In this document: positions 1 to 5,494 of the stretch, piece by piece
How positions within the stretch are numbered: the stretch's first letter is position 1
Layout of the letters: every line of letters begins with the position of its first letter
Assembly (NCBI GenBank): GCA_023386255.1
Contig: JAEWKB010000024.1
Coordinates: 1-8,903, forward strand
DNA from: Bacteroidota bacterium
GTDB taxonomy: Bacteria > Bacteroidota > Bacteroidia > Flavobacteriales > Flavobacteriaceae
Direction of reading: 5' to 3'
Length of the DNA stretch: 8,903 nucleotides
Translations under genes and position numbers: made by a program
Notes under the pieces: model-generated
The model's input: only the letters and a program-made list of their open reading frames with translations
What the model was told of the DNA's origin: nothing
The model's database searches: none

Positions 1-605
1 CTACTATACCTGTCCCGCTGGACCACAAAGACCCTTACACGCTGCTGATCGCGGTGCTGATGTCGGCCCAAAGTACTGATGTGCGGGTAAACCAGATAAC
101 GCCGCTGCTGTTTGAGCGTGCCGATAACCCATATGACATGGTGAAGCTGAGCGTTGATGAAATACGCGAAATAATTAAACCTGTTGGCCTTTCTCCTATG
201 AAAGCGAAGGGCATACATGGTCTTTCGGAAATACTTATTGAAAAACACGGTGGTGAGGTTCCTTCTACTTTTGAAGACCTTGAAGCGCTGCCGGCTGTAG
301 GGCATAAAACGGCGAGCGTGGTTATGAGCCAGGCTTTTGGCGTGCCGGCCTTTCCGGTAGATACGCACATACACCGGCTGATGTACCGCTGGGGCTTTAG
401 TAACGGAAAAAATGTGGTACAGACAGAGAATGATGCGAAGCGGCTTTTTCCGCGTGAATTGTGGAACGACCTTCACCTGCAGATAATATGGTACGGCAGG
501 CAGTATTCGCCCGCGCGTGGCTGGGATTTAGAAAAAGACATCATTACCCGCACTATTGGCAGGAACTCCGTTTTGGATGAGTACTATAAAAAAACCTCCC
601 GTTAA
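1..605 (+). CDS. nth: Endonuclease III (DNA glycosylase/AP lyase), 5'-truncated by the window edge, without Fe-S cluster cysteines
   Basis: Base-excision-repair enzyme that removes oxidised pyrimidines and nicks abasic sites. The frame is open from base 3, giving 200 visible residues. Alignment by eye with E. coli Nth suggests that about 18 N-terminal residues are missing. The family's core is clear: LLIAVLMSAQSTD near the start, the helix-hairpin-helix LPAVGHKTA with the catalytic lysine (visible residue 102, equivalent to E. coli K120), and VDTHIHR with the catalytic aspartate (visible residue 120, equivalent to D138). E. coli Nth carries a four-cysteine [4Fe-4S] loop at its C-terminus. Here the segment after WYGRQYSPARGW contains none of these, and the whole visible protein has no cysteine. 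The stop codon lies in the loop of the terminator at 590-626. The glycosylase assignment is very secure; the activity of this cluster-free form is inferred from the intact catalytic residues. Confidence 0.95.
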   Translation, partial: TIPVPLDHKDPYTLLIAVLMSAQSTDVRVNQITPLLFERADNPYDMVKLSVDEIREIIKPVGLSPMKAKGIHGLSEILIEKHGGEVPSTFEDLEALPAVGHKTASVVMSQAFGVPAFPVDTHIHRLMYRWGFSNGKNVVQTENDAKRLFPRELWNDLHLQIIWYGRQYSPARGWDLEKDIITRTIGRNSVLDEYYKKTSR

Positions 606-626
606 TCTGCGGGAGGTTTTTCTTTA
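590..626. terminator. Bidirectional rho-independent terminator between nth and the sigma-factor operon
   Basis: A 12-bp perfect stem (590-601, AAAAACCTCCCG, with 610-621) encloses an 8-nt loop. It is followed by a T-rich tract on the plus strand (617-625) and by seven T's on the minus strand (complement of 588-594). It therefore can terminate both nth and the opposing 49-residue gene. The nth stop codon TAA (603-605) sits in the loop. The stop codon of the opposing gene (624-626) sits at the foot of the stem. Confidence 0.88.
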
Positions 627-773
627 ATTAGCTATGCTCTCAAACTGAAGGTTACCCGATGTTTTAACTACTTTCAAAGCTTTAGAGTAGTTCAACAGAA
701 AATCGATAGTTTCTTTTTTTGGTAACATTTCTTTTGGGGCTGCTAATTTTTTTTCAGAGTAGAATTTTGCCAT
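624..773 (-). CDS. Small lysine-rich protein (49 aa) downstream of the sigma factor, function unknown
   Basis: An ATG (773-771) opens a 49-codon frame ending in TAA at 626-624. The product begins MAKFYSEKKLAAPKEM and continues through a likely amphipathic helix, TIDFLLNYSKALKVV. It has no signal peptide, no membrane segment and no cysteine, and is rich in lysine. Three points support a real gene: it fits exactly between the sigma-factor stop (50-bp gap) and the shared terminator, it lies on the same strand, and its composition is protein-like. From memory, similar short MAKFYSEKK-type proteins occur in other flavobacteria, but this was not searched. It is probably co-transcribed with the sigma factor. 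Its function is unknown; a regulatory role towards the sigma factor is only a guess from position. Confidence 0.75.
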   Translation of the reverse strand: MAKFYSEKKLAAPKEMLPKKETIDFLLNYSKALKVVKTSGNLQFESIAN

Positions 774-823
774 GTATAAGTTGTTTATTTACCTATACAA
801 CGCAAAGCAGCGCCTCATATTGC

Positions 824-1408
824 CTAATTTGTCAAAATAATTTTATTTTTTTCAATTACCTTTCTCAGGTTCATCAGTGCGTAGCGCATCCTTCCAAGGG
901 CAGTATTAATGCTAACCCCTGTAAGGTCAGCAATTTCCTTAAAGCTTAAATCCTGGTAAATGCGCATTTGCAGCACTTCCTTCTGGTCATCAGGAAGTTC
1001 TTCAATAAGCCTTTGCAAATCGTTCTCAACCTGGTCGGTAATTATCCTGTTCTCAATATTCGGGCTGTTATCCGTCATTATTGAGAAGATAGAAAACTCC
1101 TCGGTCTCGCGGTACATCGGCATTTTCTTGTTCTTGCGGAAATGATCTACTATAAGATTGTGCGAAATACGCATTACCCACGGCAGGAATTTACCTTCTT
1201 CGTTATATGAGTTTGATTTCAGGGTCCTGATTACTTTAATAAAAGTGTCCTGAAAGATATCGTCAGCAATGTCACGGTCAGTAACTTTTGAGTAGATGAA
1301 ACCGTACAGTTTAGATTGGTGCCTCTTGATCAATACCGCAAGAGCCGACTCGTCTCCGCCGATATAATTTTTTACCAAGATAGCATCCGGGATTACAACA
1401 TTAGCCAT
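824..1408 (-). CDS. ECF-type sigma-70 family RNA polymerase sigma factor
   Basis: A 194-residue alternative sigma factor that directs RNA polymerase to a specific promoter set. Sigma region 2 spans about residues 25-93, with the polymerase-binding helix DIADDIFQDTFIKVIR at 46-61 and the -10-reading helix ending in WVMRISHNLIVDHFRKNK. A linker of about 40 residues follows. Sigma region 4 is at about 132-185, with the helix-turn-helix SFKEIADLTGVSINTALGR. The size and the two-domain layout (no regions 1 or 3) place it in the ECF group. The ATG at 1408 starts the protein about eight residues before the first helix. No anti-sigma factor (FecR-like or zinc-binding) or TonB receptor gene is adjacent, unlike many Bacteroidetes ECF loci. 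Only the 49-residue gene follows. The exact ECF subgroup and regulon cannot be told from the sequence. Confidence 0.95.
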   Translation of the reverse strand: MANVVIPDAILVKNYIGGDESALAVLIKRHQSKLYGFIYSKVTDRDIADDIFQDTFIKVIRTLKSNSYNEEGKFLPWVMRISHNLIVDHFRKNKKMPMYRETEEFSIFSIMTDNSPNIENRIITDQVENDLQRLIEELPDDQKEVLQMRIYQDLSFKEIADLTGVSINTALGRMRYALMNLRKVIEKNKIILTN

Positions 1409-1707
1409 AGCAACAACTTTTTAGCGTTTTTTGAATTTGGTTTCGATAAATTCAGAAACTGGGTTTCTAAAAAGTAGTTTTTATTCTATAAGCAATGTTA
1501 ATTAAGAATTAATGATATGCCAAATGTAACATAAAAAAAAATTAAAAAGCAATAGCGATTTAAAATTTTAACAGTTTTGAGGCAATAAAATAAAATTTAA
1601 CCGATGAACGGCACAGTTTTGTAAGTAAATAAATCAGAAGACTGAGCCTTTATCAATCCTGCATCTTCTATTACTTCATCAATTCAAAAGCTGCGCCAAA
1701 TTCTATA
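1409..1707. other. A/T-rich intergenic spacer (299 bp)
   Basis: The spacer lies between the sigma-factor start and the end of the DUF1905 gene, both on the minus strand. It is very A/T-rich and contains the candidate sigma promoter at 1521-1552. I found no convincing open reading frame on either strand. Towards the DUF1905 side there is a weak inverted repeat (TCTTCT / AGAAGA around 1635-1673, loop of about 20 nt) without a clear T-run, so I do not call a terminator for the upstream operon. Confidence 0.6.
1521..1552 (-). promoter_or_regulatory. Candidate Bacteroidetes-type promoter of the sigma-factor gene
   Basis: On the minus strand, TACATTTG (complement of 1521-1528) matches the phylum's -7 consensus TAnnTTTG exactly. 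A TTG (complement of 1550-1552) lies 21 bp upstream, within the 17-23 bp range reported for flavobacteria. Transcription would start near 1514, giving a leader of roughly 105 nt before the ATG at 1408. The surroundings are A/T-rich, so chance occurrence is possible. Confidence 0.5.
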
Positions 1708-2175
1708 CTATACAATTTTTTCATTACGTTTCAGCCTATAGATTGTCCTGATGATTCTTTCACGCTTCGTTTCCTCGCGCTTGGCCGAAAATATCCAGTC
1801 ACAGCACATTTTTTGTTCCCAGCGCTTGCGACCCGTAAACAGCTTGTAGGCACCTTCCTCTTCCAAATGCAGCTTCAGTTCTGCAGGAATTTCAAAAACA
1901 GAATTATCTTCATAAAGGGTAATGTGGACATAATCGCCTGCCTCCTTACGTATTTTCTTTCTTATTTCTGCTTTTACGGCCAATAGAAGGCTGCCGTTTC
2001 CCATAGGCATCAGTGTACAGGTACTGATTTCATAATCATCTATCCTGCCCTTAACCTTTACAATTCCAAAAGCAGCCTCTTTGTTACGTGGTATTTCAGT
2101 TATTTCAGCATAGGTCCAGCCGCCCTTGCCGGGAAAGCGTTCAAGCAGGTATTCTTTATCGGTTAATGGCTTCAT
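1708..2175 (-). CDS. DUF1905 / YdeI (OmpD-associated)-type protein of unknown function
   Basis: A 155-residue cytoplasmic protein with no signal peptide. The N-terminal part (about residues 10-95) resembles DUF1905: the opening FPGKGGWTYAEI, then a beta-rich stretch with GIVKVKGRIDDYEI, LMPMGNGSLLLAVKAEIRKKI and the GDYVHITLYED segment. The C-terminal part (about 100-152) resembles the YdeI/OmpD-associated motif, with W...DWIFSAKREETKRERI followed by TIYRL. The two domains are commonly found fused, and no biochemical function is firmly established for them. It is the last gene of the minus-strand cluster, 25 bp after the hydrolase stop, so it is probably co-transcribed. Family assignment is by motif recall; the role is unknown. 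Confidence 0.8.
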   Translation of the reverse strand: MKPLTDKEYLLERFPGKGGWTYAEITEIPRNKEAAFGIVKVKGRIDDYEISTCTLMPMGNGSLLLAVKAEIRKKIRKEAGDYVHITLYEDNSVFEIPAELKLHLEEEGAYKLFTGRKRWEQKMCCDWIFSAKREETKRERIIRTIYRLKRNEKIV

Positions 2176-2200
2176 GTGGAAAGAATTTTCATCAAATATA

Positions 2201-3172
2201 CTAATCCAGATATTTCCTGAAAAACTCTACAAGGTCATTATTGATTTTCCTGTCGGTCCCATGCCCAATACCATTATAAGTACGAAAATCGGCTTCAATG
2301 CCTTCATCTTTATAAACCTTCTGTACAAAAGCCCAACGCTCAGGCAGGTATTTCCCCATCAGGTCATATACGAGCTGACGCTCTTCAGCACTGTACGCAT
2401 CGTCAAAAGCAACAGCATCGTTATCATCCAGTTCGCCCATATATAAAAGCTTAGGTACTTTAGCAAAGGCGGCAATATCGGCTTTAGAACCCGTTTCTTT
2501 TTTGATATCGGCCACACCTAAGGGATACTCCAGCCTCTTCCCTTCAAGCCTGCACACAGGCAAAATAGGAATAGCATTTATACCTCCCGAAGCCGTAGCC
2601 TTAACCATGTGCGGGTGCAGCAGCGAGAACCGGTTAGCAAACGTACCAGATGCCGAAAAGCCTGTAATAAATATTTGTTCTTTAACTTGATATTGACGTG
2701 CTGCAAGTTCTTTACGTGCAGCGTTTATCATAGCAATAAGCTGTAGGTCGAGCCGCTGAAGCTGTTCATCTTTAGTAAGAAAGGTATCCCTGTCCAGCGC
2801 GTGCGTGTACAGTTGCCAGTCGCTCGCAGGACGTGGAAATATTGGCACAAGCAAAGGCAGTCCCAGCTTTTCAGCAACGTAAAGCGCTACGCCGCCTTCG
2901 CTGGCGGCATGTATAGCGGCCTGTTCATGTACAGCAATTGTGTCATTTAGTTTACCGGTATTGTTGGTTTCCACCATTAAGTAAGTGGTAGTCCCTTGTT
3001 GCAGTTTGGCAGGCAGGTACAGCAGGTAATCAAAATTATAACCTGCTTTTGGGTCGGCCTTGAATTTTAGGAGCGTGCCGTGTTTAGTCTGTTTAATCTG
3101 GTGATTATGTGTAGTTTGCGCACGGGCACTAATTGCCAGCACTAAACATATAAGTAGTAAAAGTCTTTTCAT
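2201..3172 (-). CDS. Secreted alpha/beta hydrolase (esterase/depolymerase-like)
   Basis: A 323-residue protein with a Sec signal peptide: MKR, a hydrophobic stretch, then cleavage around ARAQ-T at residue 19. It is therefore periplasmic or exported. The nucleophile elbow G-F-S-A-S-G places Ser173 after a beta-strand (QIFIT). His304 in GIGHG is the likely catalytic histidine, and one of the aspartates in MGELDDNDAVAF (249-252) is the likely acid. LPLLVPIFPRP upstream fits the oxyanion-hole strand region. The overall pattern recalls PHB-depolymerase or dienelactone-hydrolase relatives. The substrate cannot be read from the sequence. It starts 43 bp after the LD-carboxypeptidase stop and precedes the DUF1905 gene by 25 bp. 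Its start codon is buried in an inverted repeat (3170-3192). The fold call is solid; the substrate is unknown. Confidence 0.85.
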   Translation of the reverse strand: MKRLLLLICLVLAISARAQTTHNHQIKQTKHGTLLKFKADPKAGYNFDYLLYLPAKLQQGTTTYLMVETNNTGKLNDTIAVHEQAAIHAASEGGVALYVAEKLGLPLLVPIFPRPASDWQLYTHALDRDTFLTKDEQLQRLDLQLIAMINAARKELAARQYQVKEQIFITGFSASGTFANRFSLLHPHMVKATASGGINAIPILPVCRLEGKRLEYPLGVADIKKETGSKADIAAFAKVPKLLYMGELDDNDAVAFDDAYSAEERQLVYDLMGKYLPERWAFVQKVYKDEGIEADFRTYNGIGHGTDRKINNDLVEFFRKYLD

Positions 3173-3192
3173 GGTGTTTATTTTACACCATG
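3170..3192 (-). promoter_or_regulatory. Inverted repeat enclosing the hydrolase start codon
   Basis: CATGGTGT (3170-3177) and ACACCATG (3185-3192) form a perfect 8-bp stem with a 7-nt A/T loop. On the transcript the hydrolase ATG (3172-3170) ends the 3' arm. The 5' arm contains a decoy ATG-GTG-TAA. It could fold and limit initiation, or serve as a protein-binding operator, or be coincidental. Confidence 0.4.
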
Positions 3193-3215
3193 CAGACTAT
3201 TTACTCCCAGTTTTG

Positions 3216-4106
3216 TTACAGGAAAGTAAAGGTTACTGTAGTTCCTTCGGGTTGAATGCGAATTCTTCTGCCCATTACCAGTGCACGGTTATCTTCTATA
3301 TGGCCTGCCGGAAAATTAAAATAAACGGGACAATCAAAATGTTCCAATGTTATTTCCCTATCGTGCTTACCGAAAGGTATGGTTGAATTTTTAATTTCAA
3401 CCATGCCTCCCACAATTACAGCTTTCAGGTTATTGAATTTTCCTGCCCTTTTCAGGGAAATAAGCATACGGTCATAATGGTAGAGGTATTCATCTATATC
3501 TTCTATAAACAGTATTTTATCCTCAAGATAAATTTCAGAATCAGAGCCAATGGTCGCGTACAGCATGGATAGGTTTCCGCCCACTAAAACTCCTTCAACG
3601 GCTTCCCCTACCCTGTTTTCCTGTTCGGCGGGAATCTTGTAGCTCAGGCTTTCGCCAAACAATACCTTTTGAATGCTTTCCAATGCTTCAGGCGTAGCTT
3701 TAGGATAGCCCTGCAGCATTACCGCGTGCAAAGTCTCTATACCGAAATTATGTACGTGGCAGTGCAGCAGCGTAATGTCGCTGTACCCTACAATCCACTT
3801 TGGGTGCTGCCTGAATTTGGCCCAGTCAATCCTGTCGATAATTCGTAATGTGCCGTAGCCTCCTTTGGTAAAAAAGATGGCTTTAATGCTATCATCATCC
3901 AGCATTTGCTGCAGGCCGGCCAGGCGCTCATCATCCGTCCCTGCCAGGAAGCCGTACTCATTAAAGGCACTTTTGCTAACAACAGGCTCAAGCCCCCAGC
4001 TTTTAAGGGTGGCAAGGCCGTATTCTATTTCAATGGCTTCACAGCGTTTGGCAGTGCTTACTATGCCTGCTTTATCACCGGGGGAAAGGTATGGTGGTGT
4101 GGTCAT
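3216..4106 (-). CDS. Muramoyltetrapeptide LD-carboxypeptidase (peptidase family S66, LdcA-like)
   Basis: A 296-residue serine peptidase of the LdcA family, close to the usual length of about 300. The family cleaves the terminal D-Ala from L-Lys/mDAP-D-Ala tetrapeptides during murein recycling in the cytoplasm. It has no signal peptide, consistent with that location. The visible motifs are the N-terminal LSPGDKAGIVSTAK, FFTKGGYGTLRI, the nucleophile elbow IVGYSDIT with Ser109, the catalytic Glu202 in LFIEDIDEYLYHYDRM, and His269 in FPAGHIEDNRALVMG. The Ser-Glu-His set matches the family triad. The ATG overlaps the TGA of the upstream lipoprotein gene (ATGA), suggesting translational coupling. 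A role in murein recycling follows from the family. Some S66 members cleave other substrates (MccF-type microcin immunity), which cannot be excluded here. Confidence 0.93.
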   Translation of the reverse strand: MTTPPYLSPGDKAGIVSTAKRCEAIEIEYGLATLKSWGLEPVVSKSAFNEYGFLAGTDDERLAGLQQMLDDDSIKAIFFTKGGYGTLRIIDRIDWAKFRQHPKWIVGYSDITLLHCHVHNFGIETLHAVMLQGYPKATPEALESIQKVLFGESLSYKIPAEQENRVGEAVEGVLVGGNLSMLYATIGSDSEIYLEDKILFIEDIDEYLYHYDRMLISLKRAGKFNNLKAVIVGGMVEIKNSTIPFGKHDREITLEHFDCPVYFNFPAGHIEDNRALVMGRRIRIQPEGTTVTFTFL

Positions 4107-4846
4107 TTTAATTTCTTTAAAGGAACTGATTGTGATTTTAGTATGCCATTAAAAATTTCAATATTATTATACTTAAGTTCGTCGAGAATGTACTTAGGCA
4201 ATTCTCTTTTATACGCTTTGGCATTACAATAATATACTAGTTGAAATTCATTTCCTTTATTAAGGTCAATATACCTAAGAATTCCACCGCCATTTTCGTC
4301 CCTCTCAATAACAATAGGAAGCATCGTTACTGTTTTAAAAGTTCTGCTTTCTCCCGGGAAAATGGTTATAGCGTTACGTAAATAATCATCTGCTTTAAAA
4401 GAATAGTCTTTTGTAATGCCAAGTTTCATATAGTTTTCAGCCTTTTGTTGCACTACATAGCCACTGCAGTCGTTAACTGGAGGCTCAAAGGTGTCAATAA
4501 TACCGGGTAATGGCTTCACTATCGAATCCTTATTTTTGATAAAGTAACCTATAGAACCGGACCTCATTGCTCCCTCAGAAATATGGGGATACAAATACTC
4601 CTTGTCTAAAATCAAAACATACTTTTTATTTGTGGGATTATGTATAGTATAAGTAATAACATTTGTCGCACTTTTTCGGGCTGCGCCGCTTCTATAGCTG
4701 TATGTATCTTCTACCTTAGATGAATCAACAAAATTAACATACTGATTTTGTACATTAATCATTAAACTTTGTTCCTGTCTACAAGAAGCTAATGTAAATA
4801 CAGCTAGCAGGAGAGTAAATAATGGCTGTAGGTGTGATTTGGTCAT
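4103..4846 (-). CDS. Predicted lipoprotein, function unknown
   Basis: A 247-residue protein with a lipoprotein signal peptide: MTKSH, a hydrophobic core, then lipobox L19-A-S-C22. It should be lipid-anchored in the envelope. The mature part looks beta-rich, for example NVITYTIHNPTNKKYVLILD and the IFPGESRTFKTVT segment. Such patterns occur in Ig-like or transglutaminase-associated folds, but I do not recognise a named family. The mature part has only two more cysteines, in NDCSGYV and YYCNAKA, which could form a disulfide. It is the first gene of the four-gene cluster, and its stop overlaps the LD-carboxypeptidase start. The ATG at 4846 is the only start that retains the signal peptide. Base composition is more A/T-rich than the downstream genes. 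Confidence 0.8.
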   Translation of the reverse strand: MTKSHLQPLFTLLLAVFTLASCRQEQSLMINVQNQYVNFVDSSKVEDTYSYRSGAARKSATNVITYTIHNPTNKKYVLILDKEYLYPHISEGAMRSGSIGYFIKNKDSIVKPLPGIIDTFEPPVNDCSGYVVQQKAENYMKLGITKDYSFKADDYLRNAITIFPGESRTFKTVTMLPIVIERDENGGGILRYIDLNKGNEFQLVYYCNAKAYKRELPKYILDELKYNNIEIFNGILKSQSVPLKKLK

Positions 4847-4850
4847 ATTG

Positions 4851-4880
4851 CAATAGTAATTAATCCGCAGCCTCTCTCAA
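4851..4880 (-). promoter_or_regulatory. Candidate promoter of the lipoprotein operon, using a repeat palindrome as -33
   Basis: On the minus strand, TTG (4880-4878) lies 19 bp upstream of TACTATTG (4858-4851), one mismatch from the TAnnTTTG consensus. The TTG belongs to the degenerate palindrome at 4871-4886. Initiation would fall at or next to the ATG at 4846, giving an almost leaderless mRNA. The match is suggestive only. Confidence 0.3.
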
Positions 4881-4897
4881 GAGAGGAGCTCCCACTC
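4871..4897 (+). repeat. Third, degenerate copy of the REP-like palindrome
   Basis: CCTCTCTCAAGAGAGG (4871-4886) has the same design as the palindromes in the two 42-bp repeats: a 7-bp stem around CA. It is followed by AGCTCCCACTC, which resembles AGCTACACTC in those repeats. The orientation matches the copy at 5366-5407. It contains the stop codon of the DUF559 gene. Short outer arms CCGCAG (4865-4870) and CTGCGG (4898-4903) enclose it. Confidence 0.6.
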
Positions 4898-5341
4898 CTG
4901 CGGGATATCAGTGTCACATATCGGGGTTTGAGTGTAGCTGCTCCCCTCTTGAGAGGGGTTAGGGGTGTGTTGTTCGTATTCAGCTATATATTGTTCAATA
5001 GCTCGGATAACATTTTCAGTATCTTTTAGTACCTGATGATCAGAAAAACGAAGGATTGTTATTCCAAAATCATTCATCCTGGCTTCTTTAATCACATCTT
5101 TATTATAAACTTCAATAAATTCATGTGAATATCCATCAACTTCAATACCTAACATTAAATCGTAACAAAAGAAATCCAGTATGTAATTATCTACTGGCTT
5201 CTGCCTATCAAAATCATAGCCATACATCTGCTTTCGCTTCAACTTCTGCCAAAGAATTATTTCAGCCTTAGTACTATTGTTGCGTAGCTGACGTGCCAAG
5301 TCTTTTAGGTGTGGGTTATATGGGATGATTCTTCGCTTCAC
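4877..5341 (-). CDS. DUF559 domain protein, predicted PD-(D/E)XK/Vsr-like endonuclease
   Basis: A small predicted DNA endonuclease. With a GTG start at 5341 it has 154 residues and begins (V)KRRIIPYNPHLKDLARQLR, the usual N-terminus of this family. A GTG at 5371 in the same frame would add ten residues and start inside the flanking repeat. TATATTTA (complement of 5346-5353), one base from the -7 consensus, favours the shorter form. Family motifs (154-residue numbering): NNSTKAEIILW, YDFDRQKPVDNYILDFFC with Asp56, GIEVDGYSH with Glu67, Asp69 and His73, a D-x5-R pair (Asp82/Arg88), and ITILRFSD. These match the Vsr/very-short-patch-repair-like nuclease fold. The family domain normally ends near AIEQYI. 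Here a further 32 residues (TPNPSQEGSSY onward) are encoded by the repeat at 4929-4970 and the sequence up to the palindrome at 4871-4886. The gene is A/T-rich. Cellular role unknown. Confidence 0.85.
   Translation of the reverse strand: MKRRIIPYNPHLKDLARQLRNNSTKAEIILWQKLKRKQMYGYDFDRQKPVDNYILDFFCYDLMLGIEVDGYSHEFIEVYNKDVIKEARMNDFGITILRFSDHQVLKDTENVIRAIEQYIAEYEQHTPNPSQEGSSYTQTPICDTDIPQEWELLS
4929..4970 (-). repeat. 42-bp REP-like inverted repeat, left copy (inside the DUF559 reading frame)
   Basis: Read on the minus strand, the unit runs ACACACCCCTAA, the palindrome CCCCTCTCAAGAGGGG (plus-strand positions 4943-4958), then AGCAGCTACACTCA. It matches the copy at 5366-5407 at 39 of 42 positions in opposite orientation, and similarity ends sharply on both sides. 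It is translated as part of the DUF559 C-terminus (TPNPSQEGSSYTQ). Confidence 0.9.
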
Positions 5342-5365
5342 GATGTAAATATAATAATTTTGAAG

Positions 5366-5407
5366 ACACACCCCTGACCCCTCTCAAGAGGGGAAAAGCT
5401 ACACTCA
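5366..5407 (+). repeat. 42-bp REP-like inverted repeat, right copy (upstream of the DUF559 gene)
   Basis: The unit runs ACACACCCCTGA, the palindrome CCCCTCTCAAGAGGGG (5378-5393), then AAAAGCTACACTCA. It differs from the reverse complement of 4929-4970 at only three positions (the 11th, 30th and 31st). It lies between the divergent DUF559 and uvrA genes, about 90 bp before the uvrA start. Confidence 0.9.
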
Positions 5408-5469
5408 TGCTCTCTAACTAACAAGAAAGACCTTCTCAATCCCTTAACAAAAAATTCCCTCTAAATCCG

Positions 5470-5477
5470 TATCTTTG
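5470..5477 (+). promoter_or_regulatory. Candidate -7 promoter element of uvrA
   Basis: TATCTTTG fits the Bacteroidetes -7 consensus TAnnTTTG exactly. It lies 17 bp before the uvrA ATG, predicting a very short leader of about 10 nt. No TTG occurs at the expected -33 distance, so the upstream element would be weak. No LexA-like SOS box was recognised nearby. Confidence 0.5.
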
Positions 5478-5494
5478 CCTACTTAATTTTTGCC

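Noticed and set aside
719..949. Plus-strand frame of 76 codons across the end of the sigma gene
   Set aside because: It overlaps the sigma factor and the 49-residue gene on the other strand and has a cysteine/phenylalanine-rich sequence without protein-like character.
1630..1675. Possible terminator of the four-gene operon
   Set aside because: The AGAAGA/TCTTCT arms are short, the loop is about 20 nt and no T-run follows.
3865..4232. Plus-strand frames opposite the LD-carboxypeptidase and lipoprotein genes
   Set aside because: They are antisense to well-supported genes and have unlikely compositions (serine- and arginine-rich) and no family resemblance.
4780..4846. Bacteroidetes lipoprotein surface-export signal after Cys22
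   Set aside because: The residues after the cysteine (RQEQ) have a single acidic residue and do not clearly match the described export motifs, so membrane side is left open.
4904..4926. GATAT ... ATATC inverted repeat between the two left palindromes
   Set aside because: Only a 5-bp stem and a 9-nt loop, inside coding sequence; too short to be meaningful.
4871..5407. CRISPR array
   Set aside because: There are only three palindromic units, in mixed orientation and with irregular distances (about 70 and 435 bp). No regular spacers or cas genes are present.
4865..5412. Complete insertion sequence with target-site duplication
   Set aside because: No transposase gene and no convincing direct repeats at the outer borders. 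The inverted repeats are present, but the DUF559 frame extends outside the left one.
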